Below, piece after piece: positions 39,195 to 46,950 of a DNA stretch of 52,448 nucleotides. The position numbers were made by a program, and so were the translations under genes. Within the stretch, counting starts at the first letter, position 1. Each line of letters starts with the position of its first letter. The stretch covers positions 1 through 52,448 of the forward strand of contig DASXUF010000008.1 of NCBI GenBank assembly GCA_036504975.1. Reading direction: 5' to 3'. A model generated the notes under the pieces. It had not been told where the DNA came from. It ran no database searches and saw nothing but the letters and a program-made list of their open reading frames with translations. This DNA is from Candidatus Binatia bacterium. Lineage in GTDB: Bacteria > Desulfobacterota > Binatia > UBA9968.

Positions 39195-39908
39195 CTAAGT
39201 CAAGGAAAATTTCTCGCACAAACTCTGCCACGAATTAGTGGCGCACAGGTTTTGCAGCATCGTCGTCGTCGGCGGGAGGAGCGGCAGGTCGCGATTCCCT
39301 TCCTTCAATGCCTCTCCGGGCGCTATCCACAGGCTGTCGGCGACTTCTTCTGATTTCTGCAATGCGGTTTGTCCTTCGGGGAGCGCGGCGAGATAAAAAC
39401 GAGTGTCGAAGCGCATGGGAAAAAATTCCGGCGTCACGCGGTGGGAAAAATATGTGATGCGATTCAAATCGCAGAAAAGATTTTCCGCTTCGAGAAAAGA
39501 ACCGAAGTCCAAAGATCCTGCGACGAGAGCCTTGCGCCTGTCCTCGAACCTCCGCGCCGTCTCTGGGTCCTTCACATCCGGCGCAGCGCCGTTCTCTCCG
39601 ACGCAGAGAACGATGCCCACTTCTTCGAACAGTTCTCGGATGACCGCGACCCAGTGCGCCAGCGAAAGCTCCGGGCCGACATGATCGCCGAGGATCCGTT
39701 GCGCTTCTCTTCCCGAGAGCCCGCGGCAGCGACGCAGGATCTTTTCCGACCCGTCTTCCGCGCCGACGCTGCCTCCGGGAAAGACATAGTATCCTCCCAA
39801 AAACTTCATCTCGCTCAGCCGGCGGGTCAGGAGGATTTCGAATTTTCCGTCTGGGTCGGGGCGGATGAGCAGCACCGTGGAAGCGTGTTTCGGTCTTCCG
39901 GTCGCCAT
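39195..39908 (-). CDS. Nudix hydrolase, NUDT19-like with long insertion
   Basis: A 237-residue Nudix protein. The first half of the box is in FLGGYYVFPGGSVGAED and the second in VIRELFEEVGIVL, separated by about 40 residues instead of the usual few, an insertion like that of NUDT19/RP2p-type enzymes, which act on CoA esters. It starts 1 base after the putA stop codon, so it is the second gene of a putA operon. Confidence 0.82.
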   Translation of the reverse strand: MATGRPKHASTVLLIRPDPDGKFEILLTRRLSEMKFLGGYYVFPGGSVGAEDGSEKILRRCRGLSGREAQRILGDHVGPELSLAHWVAVIRELFEEVGIVLCVGENGAAPDVKDPETARRFEDRRKALVAGSLDFGSFLEAENLFCDLNRITYFSHRVTPEFFPMRFDTRFYLAALPEGQTALQKSEEVADSLWIAPGEALKEGNRDLPLLPPTTTMLQNLCATNSWQSLCEKFSLT

Positions 39909-39909
39909 C

Positions 39910-42894
39910 TTAATCTTCCTTTAACTCCTCGGGCGGGACGAAGCCGTGGCGCAGCGTGTTCTCGCTCACCGTCCTCGGTTCGACGAACTGGAGAAGATAG
40001 TCCGGGCCGCCGGCCTTGGAGCCGATGCCGGAGAGCTTGAGCCCGCCGAAGGGTTGCCGTCCGACGACGGCGCCGGTGATGCCGCGATTGATATAGAGAT
40101 TGCCCACGTAAAATTCTCTGCGCGCCTGCTCGATGTGCGCCGGCGAGCGCGAGAACAGGCCGCCGGTCAGCGCGTAGGAAGATTGCTTTGCAATCCGGAG
40201 CGCGTCGTCGAAGTCGCGCGCCCGGATCACGGCGAGCACCGGGCCGAAGATTTCCTCCTGAGCCAGCCGGTGCTGCGGCTCGATCTCGCTGAAGATCGCC
40301 GGACCGATGTAGTAGCCCTCCTTCGGCACGGCCATTTCCAGCATGCATTTTCCCTCGCGCTTGCCGAGGTCGATATAGCCGGCGATGCGCGCCTCAGCCG
40401 CGGCGTCGATCACCGGGCCGATGAAGTGGCGCGGATCTTTGGGCGCGCCGATCTTTAAGCTCCTTACCGCTTCCACCAGCCGCTTGAGCAGGCGATCGTG
40501 CACTGCCTCCACCAGGATGAGCCGCGACGCGGCCGAGCACTTTTGCCCCTGATAGCCGAACGCCGAGTCGATGATGTGGGTGACCGCCTCGTCCAGATCG
40601 GCGTCCGCGTCGACGATGACCGCGTTTTTTCCTCCCATTTCCGCGATCACGCGCTTCACGTGTTGCTGGCCGGGCTGGTAGGTGTAGGCTTCGCTGAGAA
40701 TCTCCAGGCCGGCTTCGCGCGAGCCGGTGAAGGCGATCAGATGGACGGCTGGATGGCGCACCAGATAGGCGCCAAGCTCGCCGCCGCCCTGAAGGAGCTG
40801 GCACGCGAGCGGCGGCAGCACGGCTTCACGCAAAATATCCAACAGGTGAAAACCCATCACCGGCGACTGTTCGGCGGGCTTGATAATAGCGCAGTTGCCG
40901 GCGACCAGCGCAGCCGCGGTCATGCCGGCAAGAATCGCCAGGGGAAAATTCCACGGCGCGATTACGACGGCGACGCCTCTGGGCTCGTAGAAATAGAGAT
41001 TGCTCTCGCCCGGAAGAATCTCAGTCGCGCGCGGCTCGGCCAGGCGGATCATCTCGCGGCCGTAGTATTCCAGGTAATCGATCGCCTCGACGACGTCGGC
41101 GTCCGCCTCGCGCCAGCCTTTGCCGACTTCGAAAACTTCCCAGGCGGCGAGCTCGAGACGCCGCTCGCGCATGATCGCCGCGGCGCGGAAGAGGATCGCG
41201 GCGCGCTCGCGGGCCGGCGTCGCGCGCCAGCCAGGAAAAAATGTTTCCGCCGTCTCGATCGCTTGATCGGCCTCTTTTTTTCCGGCGAGCGGCACGCGCC
41301 CCACGATCTCTTGGATCTCTTGCTGCGCGGCCGGATTCACCGACTCGATCCACGTTTCACTTTTCTCCTCTCCGCCGCCGATCCAGAGAGGATAGTTCCG
41401 TCCCAGTTTGCTCTCGACTTCGCGCATAACGGCGGCGAAGCGCTCGCGGTTTTCCCGCCGGGAGAAATCGAGCGGCGGCTCGTTGACGAATTCTCCGGGA
41501 TTCTCCGCATCGGTGAGGCGCGGAGTTGCGGGCGGCACGGGCTCTGCCCGCGTTTTGGGCACGGGGGCTTCGATCAGCGATTCGATCTGTTTCTGCTCGG
41601 CGTAGGTCTGGCGCAAAAACGATGTATTCGAAGTGTTCTCCATCAGCCGCCGGATGAGATAGGCGATGCCGGGAATCAACTCACCGACGGGAACGTAGAC
41701 GCGCACGCGCCGGCCGCTTTGAATGATCGCCTGGCGCACGGACTCGGCCATGCCGAAGAGCATTTGGATCTCGTAGCCGTTCTCAGGGATGCCCAGATGC
41801 CGGGCCGCTACCACCGCATGAGCGAGGCTGCGCAAATTGTGGCTGCCGAAGGCCGCGTCTATGATATCGTGATTTTCCAACAGCAACCGAGTGAGGCGCT
41901 CGTAGTTGGCGTCGGTCGCGGCCTTGTCGAGAAAAACCGGGATGGGCCAATTCTTCTGCTTGGCCCAGGCGATCTCGCTGTCCCAGTAGGCGCCTTTGAC
42001 GAGCCGCACGCCGACCCGCCGCCGGCGCTCTTTCGCCCAGCGGATGAGCGCGGCGAGATCGCTCTCGGCGTCGCGCAAATAGGCTTGCATTGCTATCGTC
42101 ACGCGAGGGCGTCGGCTAAATTCCTCCTCTTCCAGCAGAGAGCGGAAAATGTCGAGGGTCAGATCTTTGTGGGCGTACTGCTCCATGTCGACGGTGAGCG
42201 CCGCATCGAGCTTGGAAGCCTCGCGCAAAAGCGGCCGGAGCCGATCTTTCACGGCGATCTCGGTGTCCAGATCGAGGGGATCGAAGCGCGCGCAGAGCGC
42301 CGAGAGCTTTACTGACAGATCGATTCTGGGAAGCGGCCCGTCCGGGCCGGCGTCGATCTGCGGAGCCGAAGGCCAGTCCCGGCTTGCCGCGGCCAGACGG
42401 CGCAGTAGATCGATGTAGCGGCGTTGCATCGCAAGGGCTTCGCCGTCGCTTACCGTCGCCTCGCCCACAACGTCCAGAGTGAACGCCGAGGGCTCTTGGC
42501 GCAACTTTTCCAACACCGGGACGAGCGCCTTGCTCTCCTCCTCGGCGATAAAACGGCGCGCGAGGCGAACGACGTTGTGCCGCACGAGCGGAGCGACTAG
42601 CGCTCCCGCGTGGAGCGCCTGCGCGAGAAAGACGAGGCCGCCCAGGGCGTGGTCCACACGGCCGAAGTACTCGCGCAGGTGGCGGCCGATCTCCGCCGCC
42701 GAATCCAGGCTCGGCAGCACGTCGACGAAGCGGAACAGCGCCGTGCGGAGCGATTCGTCGGCGAGCGCGCCGTCGATCATTCGGCCGATCCAGTCCTGCG
42801 GCTCAAAGAGAGAAGGCTTGTGCGCGGACGCTTTGATATAAAGCGAGCGGGCCAGCTCGCGGACTTCGGCTTCCATGTTATGGGAGAGCTGCAT
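39910..42894 (-). CDS. putA: Bifunctional proline dehydrogenase / P5C dehydrogenase PutA
   Basis: A 994-residue bifunctional enzyme oxidising proline to glutamate. The FAD-dependent PRODH barrel occupies about 140-440 and ends in YVPVGELIPGIAYLIRRLMEN with the substrate-binding Arg pair. The P5C dehydrogenase part (about 490-985) has VIAPWNFPLAIL, the general-base region VIAEMGGKNAVIVDADAD, the catalytic Cys in GQKCSAAS, and IFGPVLAVI. There is no N-terminal RHH DNA-binding domain, so it is not an autorepressor. Length fits the shorter PutA branch. Confidence 0.95.
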   Translation of the reverse strand: MQLSHNMEAEVRELARSLYIKASAHKPSLFEPQDWIGRMIDGALADESLRTALFRFVDVLPSLDSAAEIGRHLREYFGRVDHALGGLVFLAQALHAGALVAPLVRHNVVRLARRFIAEEESKALVPVLEKLRQEPSAFTLDVVGEATVSDGEALAMQRRYIDLLRRLAAASRDWPSAPQIDAGPDGPLPRIDLSVKLSALCARFDPLDLDTEIAVKDRLRPLLREASKLDAALTVDMEQYAHKDLTLDIFRSLLEEEEFSRRPRVTIAMQAYLRDAESDLAALIRWAKERRRRVGVRLVKGAYWDSEIAWAKQKNWPIPVFLDKAATDANYERLTRLLLENHDIIDAAFGSHNLRSLAHAVVAARHLGIPENGYEIQMLFGMAESVRQAIIQSGRRVRVYVPVGELIPGIAYLIRRLMENTSNTSFLRQTYAEQKQIESLIEAPVPKTRAEPVPPATPRLTDAENPGEFVNEPPLDFSRRENRERFAAVMREVESKLGRNYPLWIGGGEEKSETWIESVNPAAQQEIQEIVGRVPLAGKKEADQAIETAETFFPGWRATPARERAAILFRAAAIMRERRLELAAWEVFEVGKGWREADADVVEAIDYLEYYGREMIRLAEPRATEILPGESNLYFYEPRGVAVVIAPWNFPLAILAGMTAAALVAGNCAIIKPAEQSPVMGFHLLDILREAVLPPLACQLLQGGGELGAYLVRHPAVHLIAFTGSREAGLEILSEAYTYQPGQQHVKRVIAEMGGKNAVIVDADADLDEAVTHIIDSAFGYQGQKCSAASRLILVEAVHDRLLKRLVEAVRSLKIGAPKDPRHFIGPVIDAAAEARIAGYIDLGKREGKCMLEMAVPKEGYYIGPAIFSEIEPQHRLAQEEIFGPVLAVIRARDFDDALRIAKQSSYALTGGLFSRSPAHIEQARREFYVGNLYINRGITGAVVGRQPFGGLKLSGIGSKAGGPDYLLQFVEPRTVSENTLRHGFVPPEELKED

Positions 42895-42948
42895 CGACGA
42901 TCCCGTTCCAGTGTATCACATTACCTTGGCGCTCAATGATGAAGCTCC

Positions 42949-43001
42949 CCCTCACCCTTCCCTCTCCCCCGCGACGGGGGAGAGGACAAAGGAGAGGGGG
43001 T
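42949..43001. repeat. CCCTCACCC...CCTCTCCCCCG stem-loop repeat
   Basis: CCTCTCCCCCG (42961-42971) pairs perfectly with CGGGGGAGAGG (42975-42985), loop of 3 bases; CCCTCACCC precedes it and GGAGAGGGGG follows. A sister copy is at 44883-44928. I recall this type as a widespread intergenic repeat in Gram-negatives; it lies upstream of putA. Confidence 0.8.
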
Positions 43002-43049
43002 TTCCGTTCGAGTTGATCCGCGCGATGAATTCACCTAGCTTAGGAAACC

Positions 43050-43703
43050 GTGAAGCTGGAGCTGAGCGATATCTCGGTCGCCGGAATGGAGCACGACGGC
43101 CGTCTGCTTTGGCTGGCCATTCCAAAGCAAAAACGCGTGGCCACATACGATCCGGCGACCGGAAAAACCGAAACGAAGCTCACTTACACTCATGAAGTCT
43201 GGGATGTCTCGCCGGCGGAGACGGGCCTGTGGTTGTTGACCGCGGGGGGAAAGCTCGACCGGCAAATCGTCTTCTGGTCGTTTGCCGACGATAAACCGGC
43301 GCTCACGTTCGGTTGCCCGGAGGGCGCGGCGGCGGGCGCGACGCTCGTCGACGGCAAGCTCTGGCTCACGCACCGCAACAACCGCAAGCTCTATTGTCTC
43401 GATCCCGAGACCGGCAAGACCAACTGGGTGATTCGCACGGAAAATGAAACTTTCAGCCCGGCGGCATTTAGACATGAGCTGTGGATGATCGAATCCGAGC
43501 CTGGGCCCTTGGGCCACTGGGGCGAAAAACGCCAGGCGAAATATTTTTTTTCGCGCTACGATCCAGCGCGCGAGCTTGTGGTCGAGCGGCTCCCCGTCGA
43601 TTTCATTCCGACCTGCATGGCGTACGACGGTGAGCGTTTCTGGTACGCCGAGTCGGACAAGAACGGCATCGCCTCAACGGAAAAGAACTTTCGCCAGCTC
43701 TGA
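43050..43703 (+). CDS. Small beta-propeller-like protein
   Basis: A 217-residue protein with a repeated strand pattern: [72 protein letters not shown] and [20 protein letters not shown]. This looks like three to four blades of a PQQ/NHL-like propeller, without signal peptide. The start is a GTG at 43050. The 3' end overlaps the convergent thioredoxin-TPR gene by 30 bases. Function unknown. Confidence 0.7.
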   Translation: MKLELSDISVAGMEHDGRLLWLAIPKQKRVATYDPATGKTETKLTYTHEVWDVSPAETGLWLLTAGGKLDRQIVFWSFADDKPALTFGCPEGAAAGATLVDGKLWLTHRNNRKLYCLDPETGKTNWVIRTENETFSPAAFRHELWMIESEPGPLGHWGEKRQAKYFFSRYDPARELVVERLPVDFIPTCMAYDGERFWYAESDKNGIASTEKNFRQL

Positions 43704-44528
43704 GCGGTACTTTCGCGTCAACTCGTTGTCGTCTCCCAAAACCTCGAAAATTTGCAGCATCGCTTTCCGCGCGGCGTCGTCGCGAAAGCCCCGGTCTTTT
43801 TTGACGATCGAGAGAAACTCGGCCAGCGCCTCTTCGTATTTTTCATTCGCGGCCAGCGCTTGCGCCAGCTCCAATCGCTTCGCCAAATTATCAGGATCCG
43901 CGGCCGCAGCGGCGCCGAGCGCGGCCTCGTCTTGGCGGCCGGCGCTTTTGAGCGTCAGGCGGGCGATGAGCTGGTCGGCGTCTTTACGCTCGTCGCTGGT
44001 GAGCGGCACTTTCTCCAGCAATTCGAGCGCCTTTTTGTCTTCGCCGGCCGCTATAAGAATGCGCGCCAGGCCGAGAAGCGCCTTGGGATGATTGGGATCC
44101 GATTGCAGGATCTTCTCGTAGAGGGCTCTTGCCTCTTCCGTTCGCCCGCTCTTTGCCAACTCCTCCGCTTCCACGGCGTCGCGATCCGCCTCCGAAGGAA
44201 GGAAGCGGGACAGCCATTGGCGCACGGAGTCCTCCGGCAGCGCGCCGGTGAATTCACCCGCTATCTTGCCGTCCGCGAAGACTTTTACCGCGGGGATTCC
44301 TTGAATATGGAAGAGCGCCGCCAGCTCGGGATTTTCGTCCACGTTCACCTTGGCGAGAATGAAGTCTCCGGCGTGCTCTTCCGCGAGCCGCTCCAAAACG
44401 GGTCCGAGAACTTTGCACGGCCCGCACCACGGCGCCCAGAAGTCTACGACCACCGGCGCCCGGCTAGAGCCTTCCAATACTTCCTTCTCGAAATCCTCTT
44501 CGTCGACTTCGATCGTCCAGGGGTTCAT
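43674..44528 (-). CDS. Thioredoxin-TPR fusion protein (CnoX/YbbN-like, redox-active)
   Basis: A 284-residue protein with a thioredoxin domain (about 1-110) carrying [11 protein letters not shown] (C35, C38) and the cis-Pro loop GIPAVKVF, followed by three to four TPR-like repeats ([31 protein letters not shown] and onward). E. coli CnoX/YbbN has SQHC in place of CGPC; here both cysteines are present, so it can reduce disulfides. It lies 7 bases after the CMD-fold gene, downstream of the selenocysteine OsmC-like gene: a probable redox unit. Confidence 0.88.
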   Translation of the reverse strand: MNPWTIEVDEEDFEKEVLEGSSRAPVVVDFWAPWCGPCKVLGPVLERLAEEHAGDFILAKVNVDENPELAALFHIQGIPAVKVFADGKIAGEFTGALPEDSVRQWLSRFLPSEADRDAVEAEELAKSGRTEEARALYEKILQSDPNHPKALLGLARILIAAGEDKKALELLEKVPLTSDERKDADQLIARLTLKSAGRQDEAALGAAAAADPDNLAKRLELAQALAANEKYEEALAEFLSIVKKDRGFRDDAARKAMLQIFEVLGDDNELTRKYRSELAKVLFR

Positions 44529-44535
44529 GAGACTT

Positions 44536-44805
44536 CTATTGACCTCCGCCGTATTTGGGGTCGTTGTCGATTATTTTCTTGGCGAAATTTCTCACCTGAG
44601 CCGCCACGGGGCGGATGGAGCAAATGGTAGCCTCCCAGATTTCGTCTTCCGTGGCGCCGGCCTTGCGGGCCCGGTCGAGATGAAGCTTGGCGCCATACTC
44701 GTGGCCGATCGCTAGATTCACCGCAAAGCGGATGAGCTCGGATACCTTCGGCTCTAAAGAGCCTTCCTTGTACTCGATGCCGAAAAATTCCATCTGCTTA
44801 GCCAT
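44536..44805 (-). CDS. Carboxymuconolactone decarboxylase (CMD/AhpD-fold) protein without CxxC
   Basis: An 89-residue protein: [39 protein letters not shown]. This is the CMD/AhpD fold. AhpD peroxidases carry Cys-x2-Cys in the helix that here reads GHEYGAKLH, so His and Gly replace the redox cysteines and it is not an AhpD-type peroxidase. A strong GAAAGGAG site precedes the ATG. It is next to thioredoxin-TPR and OsmC-like genes; its role is unknown. Confidence 0.82.
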   Translation of the reverse strand: MAKQMEFFGIEYKEGSLEPKVSELIRFAVNLAIGHEYGAKLHLDRARKAGATEDEIWEATICSIRPVAAQVRNFAKKIIDNDPKYGGGQ

Positions 44806-44882
44806 GCTCTTTCTCCTTTCGAATTAGTTTAGCTCTTATGCTGAGCGTGTCACCGGTCATTCCATACTTTCCGCTCGCGCGG

Positions 44883-44928
44883 CCCTCACCCTTGCCCTCT
44901 CCCTCAGGGGAGAGGGTTGGGGTGAGGG
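44883..44928. repeat. CCCTCACCC...GGGTGAGGG stem-loop repeat
   Basis: Outer arms CCCTCACCC (44883-44891) and GGGTGAGGG (44920-44928); inner arms CCCTCTCCC (44895-44903) and GGGAGAGGG (44908-44916). It is the sister of the element at 42949-43001 and lies between the OsmC-like and CMD-fold genes. Confidence 0.85.
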
Positions 44929-44968
44929 AAAAAATGAGAGACGGAAGCCATCGAATGCAGTTAGCACG

Positions 44969-45469
44969 TTACGTTCTCTTCTTGCCTAAGTTGTCGGGAT
45001 CAAATGCATTGCCGTTCAAAGTAAACTCCCGCTCGACCGGCACGGGACGAAGAATCGTTTGCAGCACGTAACAGCCGTTCTCGGCGTTGCGGACGACGGC
45101 GGCAATCTTCTCAACGGCCTCATCGGAATCGAGCTCCAACCGCGTCTCAAAGCCTAGCCCCTGCGCCCGGACGGTCTCGGCCAGGACCGAGCCTTCGCTT
45201 TTAAATTTAGCTTTGACGAACACGCGCGCCTTTTTAATCCTGGTTTTCATCATCTCCGCGTACCGGGAGATCTGCGTCAGCAGTCAAAAACCCAGAGAGA
45301 GGGAAAAGTAAGCCAGCGGCGGCGGTGCGGTGTTCTCGCCGCCCGTGCGCTCCGCCTCGTCGCAGTAAACCGTAAAGCCGCGCGCGCGGCCTTCCTTCCG
45401 CATCTTTTGAAGAGTCTCGGCATCCGCCTCGAGCACGATCTCGCGCTTTATCCGAATGTCTTCAGCCAT
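44969..45469 (-). CDS. OsmC-like selenoprotein candidate (in-frame TGA, Sec62)
   Basis: Read through one TGA at 45286-45284, this is a 166-residue OsmC-like thiol peroxidase. Residues 1-61 end in GGENTAPPPLAYFSLSLGF; after the TGA the same frame continues LLTQISRYAEMM, through the beta domain to AENGC (C133) and RPVPVEREF. OsmC enzymes have the peroxidatic Cys exactly where the TGA falls and the resolving Cys where C133 stands (E. coli C59 and C125). A selenocysteine there would be catalytic. GGAGGAGG precedes the ATG. A conventional caller would report two genes, 45284-45469 and 44969-45253. The alternative is a sequencing error or a decaying gene. No Sec machinery gene is in the window. Confidence 0.8.
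45252..45271 (-). promoter_or_regulatory. Candidate bacterial SECIS stem-loop
   Basis: Minus strand, starting 12 bases after the TGA: AUCUCC (45271-45266) pairs with GGAGAU (45257-45252), loop CGGUACGC. The GGU in the loop falls at positions 23-25 counting the U of UGA as 1, where bacterial SECIS loops place their SelB-contacting G and U. It is inside the coding region as bacterial SECIS elements are. Confidence 0.65.
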
Positions 45470-45528
45470 TTTTCTTCCTCCTCCGGGGGCGATCCGTTTC
45501 GCTCCCGACTCAGTCTTAAATATAGTAA

Positions 45529-45561
45529 CGATCGCCGGTATTTTCCACTGTGCGGCGATCG
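45529..45561. promoter_or_regulatory. Candidate operator upstream of the OsmC-like gene
   Basis: CGATCGCCG (45529-45537) and its exact inverse CGGCGATCG (45553-45561), 15 bases apart, 60-92 bases before the OsmC-like start. The right flank of the minus-strand -10-like TATATT is near 45519-45524, so a bound repressor could cover the promoter. Confidence 0.5.
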
Positions 45562-45565
45562 CTTC

Positions 45566-45589
45566 CCGCCAAGGCTTTTGCCTTGGCGG
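45566..45589. other. Perfect 10-bp hairpin in a divergent spacer
   Basis: CCGCCAAGGC (45566-45575) and GCCTTGGCGG (45580-45589) flank TTTT. It is upstream of both the OsmC-like (minus) and the kinase (plus) genes, so it is not their terminator. It may be a leader hairpin or a repeat. Confidence 0.6.
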
Positions 45590-45611
45590 TTTGCTAAGGC
45601 AAATAAGTTGG

Positions 45612-45640
45612 TTGACAGGACCGCCGCTTCACTCTAGGCT
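45612..45640 (+). promoter_or_regulatory. Candidate sigma-70 promoter for the histidine kinase gene
   Basis: TTGACA at 45612-45617, spacer 17 bases, TAGGCT at 45635-45640 (the T, A and final T of TATAAT conserved). It would give a leader of about 60 bases before the kinase start. Confidence 0.45.
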
Positions 45641-45706
45641 CTTCGAATATATTGTCGTCGTTGCTAGATATACCAAGGCGGCGCGGTAGCCGACTGAGGT
45701 GGCCTA

Positions 45707-46801
45707 TTGAATGCGAATTGGGTTCGTAAAGAACTCGGCGTCGCTATCGTATTGATCCTCGCGCTGGCGGCGCTGGGTTACCTCTTTTATTTAGGATCGG
45801 AGGGCTGGAGGGACGGCGCCGACGCGCGGCAGATCGCGGTCGAGGGACTCCTTTTCGTCTTCGTCTTTATTTGGAATCTGGCGATTCTGCCTCGATGGAG
45901 ATCCGCCGGAACCTTGTGTTTGGGATCTCTTTTATTTTTGCTCGGCAGTTTTGCCGACGTCGCCGACAATTTTTTTTACCAGCCGCGCTGGGGCGATTGG
46001 CTCGTGGAAGACCTCTCGCTCGCTTTAGGCGCGGGGTTGATGGCGTTGGGCATCCGGGCCTGGGTGAGAGAGAAAGACCGCCTCTTGGCCCAATTTCAAA
46101 GAGAGCGCGATTTCGAGGCCTCATTGATCCCTAAACTTTTTCACGACCTCAGGGTGCCGCTCGGCAACCTGATCGGAATGACCGACATCGCGCAGGGTGA
46201 TCCGAAGTTTTCGGAGGATTCCGGCCGGCGGCGCGAGTATTTTGACGTCGTCATGCGGGCGGCGAACGACATGTACTTTCTCATCGACAACGTCCTCGAA
46301 ACCTATCGTATCAAATCGGAAACGCTGCGGCTGAGCCCGGCCGCGACCTCCCTGACGGCGCTGCTCGATGAATCGCTCAGGGATTTTCACTACCAGGCGA
46401 GAAAAAAGCAGATCGGCTTAACTACGGATTTTCCGGAAACCGACATAGAGCTGACGGCCGACCGCGTCAAAATCGTCCGGGTGATCCAGAATCTCTTGGC
46501 GAACGCGATCAAGTTTTCTCCGCGGGGAGGAAAGATCATTTTGAAGGCGGGGGCACAGGACGGCCGGATCACGATCCGGGTGGTCGACGAGGGCCCGGGC
46601 GTGCCGCAGGAGTTGCTCGCGCCGCTCTTCGATGAAGCCACGGCGGCTCCGAGGATGGAATCCGACGAAGCCGGCGAGGGCTTCGGACTCGGGCTCAAGG
46701 TAGTGCGCGAATTCGTTCGTCTTCACGGCGGCCGCTTCTGGATCGAGTCCAACTCTCCCCATGGCGCGCAGTTTTGCTTCTCGCTGCCGCAGCGGCAATA
46801 A
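45707..46801 (+). CDS. Membrane sensor histidine kinase
   Basis: A 364-residue kinase with four N-terminal membrane segments (about 11-30, 44-62, 69-85, 104-119), no evident periplasmic sensor domain, a HisKA domain with H146 in FHDLRVPLGNL and an HATPase domain (LLANAIKFSPRGG; VVDEGPGVP; FGLGLKVVREFVRLHGG). It starts at a TTG at 45707 (in-frame TGA at 45695), after GAGGTGG. The NtrC-type regulator gene follows, making a two-component pair. Confidence 0.87.
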   Translation: MNANWVRKELGVAIVLILALAALGYLFYLGSEGWRDGADARQIAVEGLLFVFVFIWNLAILPRWRSAGTLCLGSLLFLLGSFADVADNFFYQPRWGDWLVEDLSLALGAGLMALGIRAWVREKDRLLAQFQRERDFEASLIPKLFHDLRVPLGNLIGMTDIAQGDPKFSEDSGRRREYFDVVMRAANDMYFLIDNVLETYRIKSETLRLSPAATSLTALLDESLRDFHYQARKKQIGLTTDFPETDIELTADRVKIVRVIQNLLANAIKFSPRGGKIILKAGAQDGRITIRVVDEGPGVPQELLAPLFDEATAAPRMESDEAGEGFGLGLKVVREFVRLHGGRFWIESNSPHGAQFCFSLPQRQ

Positions 46802-46840
46802 CATGGTTAGTTTTGGATAACGGAATCGGAAAAAGATAGC

Positions 46841-46919
46841 TCGCGCAAAGGCGCAAAGAACGCCAAGTTCGGATAAAAAGGAAGATATTTTCCTTCGCGC
46901 TCTTGGCGTCTTGGCGCGA
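46841..46919. repeat. Intergenic palindrome, TCGCGCAAAGGCGC type
   Basis: TCGCGCAAAGGCGCAAAGAA (46841-46860) and CGCCAAG pair with the inverse CTTGGCGTCTTGGCGCGA arm ending 46919, with mismatches. Outer words TTTTGGAT (46811-46818) and ATCCAAAA extend the symmetry. It fills the kinase-regulator spacer. Confidence 0.8.
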
Positions 46920-46950
46920 TAAACCGAAATCCAAAATAAAAAATAGAACG

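Noticed and set aside
40498-42315. A 605-codon open frame opposite putA
   Set aside because: Antisense shadow of the bifunctional PutA gene; no recognisable domain and a biased composition.
44536-44805. AhpD-type alkylhydroperoxidase
   Set aside because: The fold fits but both cysteines of CxxC are replaced by His and Gly, so peroxidase activity is not supported.
44969-45469. Frameshift or two separate genes as explanation of the split OsmC
   Set aside because: Homology on both sides of the TGA lies in one frame with no missing residue, so a frameshift is not needed. The second piece alone has no ribosome site of its own and lacks half of the fold. A base-call error TGC to TGA is not excluded.
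45566-45589. Intrinsic terminator
   Set aside because: The hairpin lies between two divergent gene starts, so there is no transcript to end, and the following T run is only three bases.
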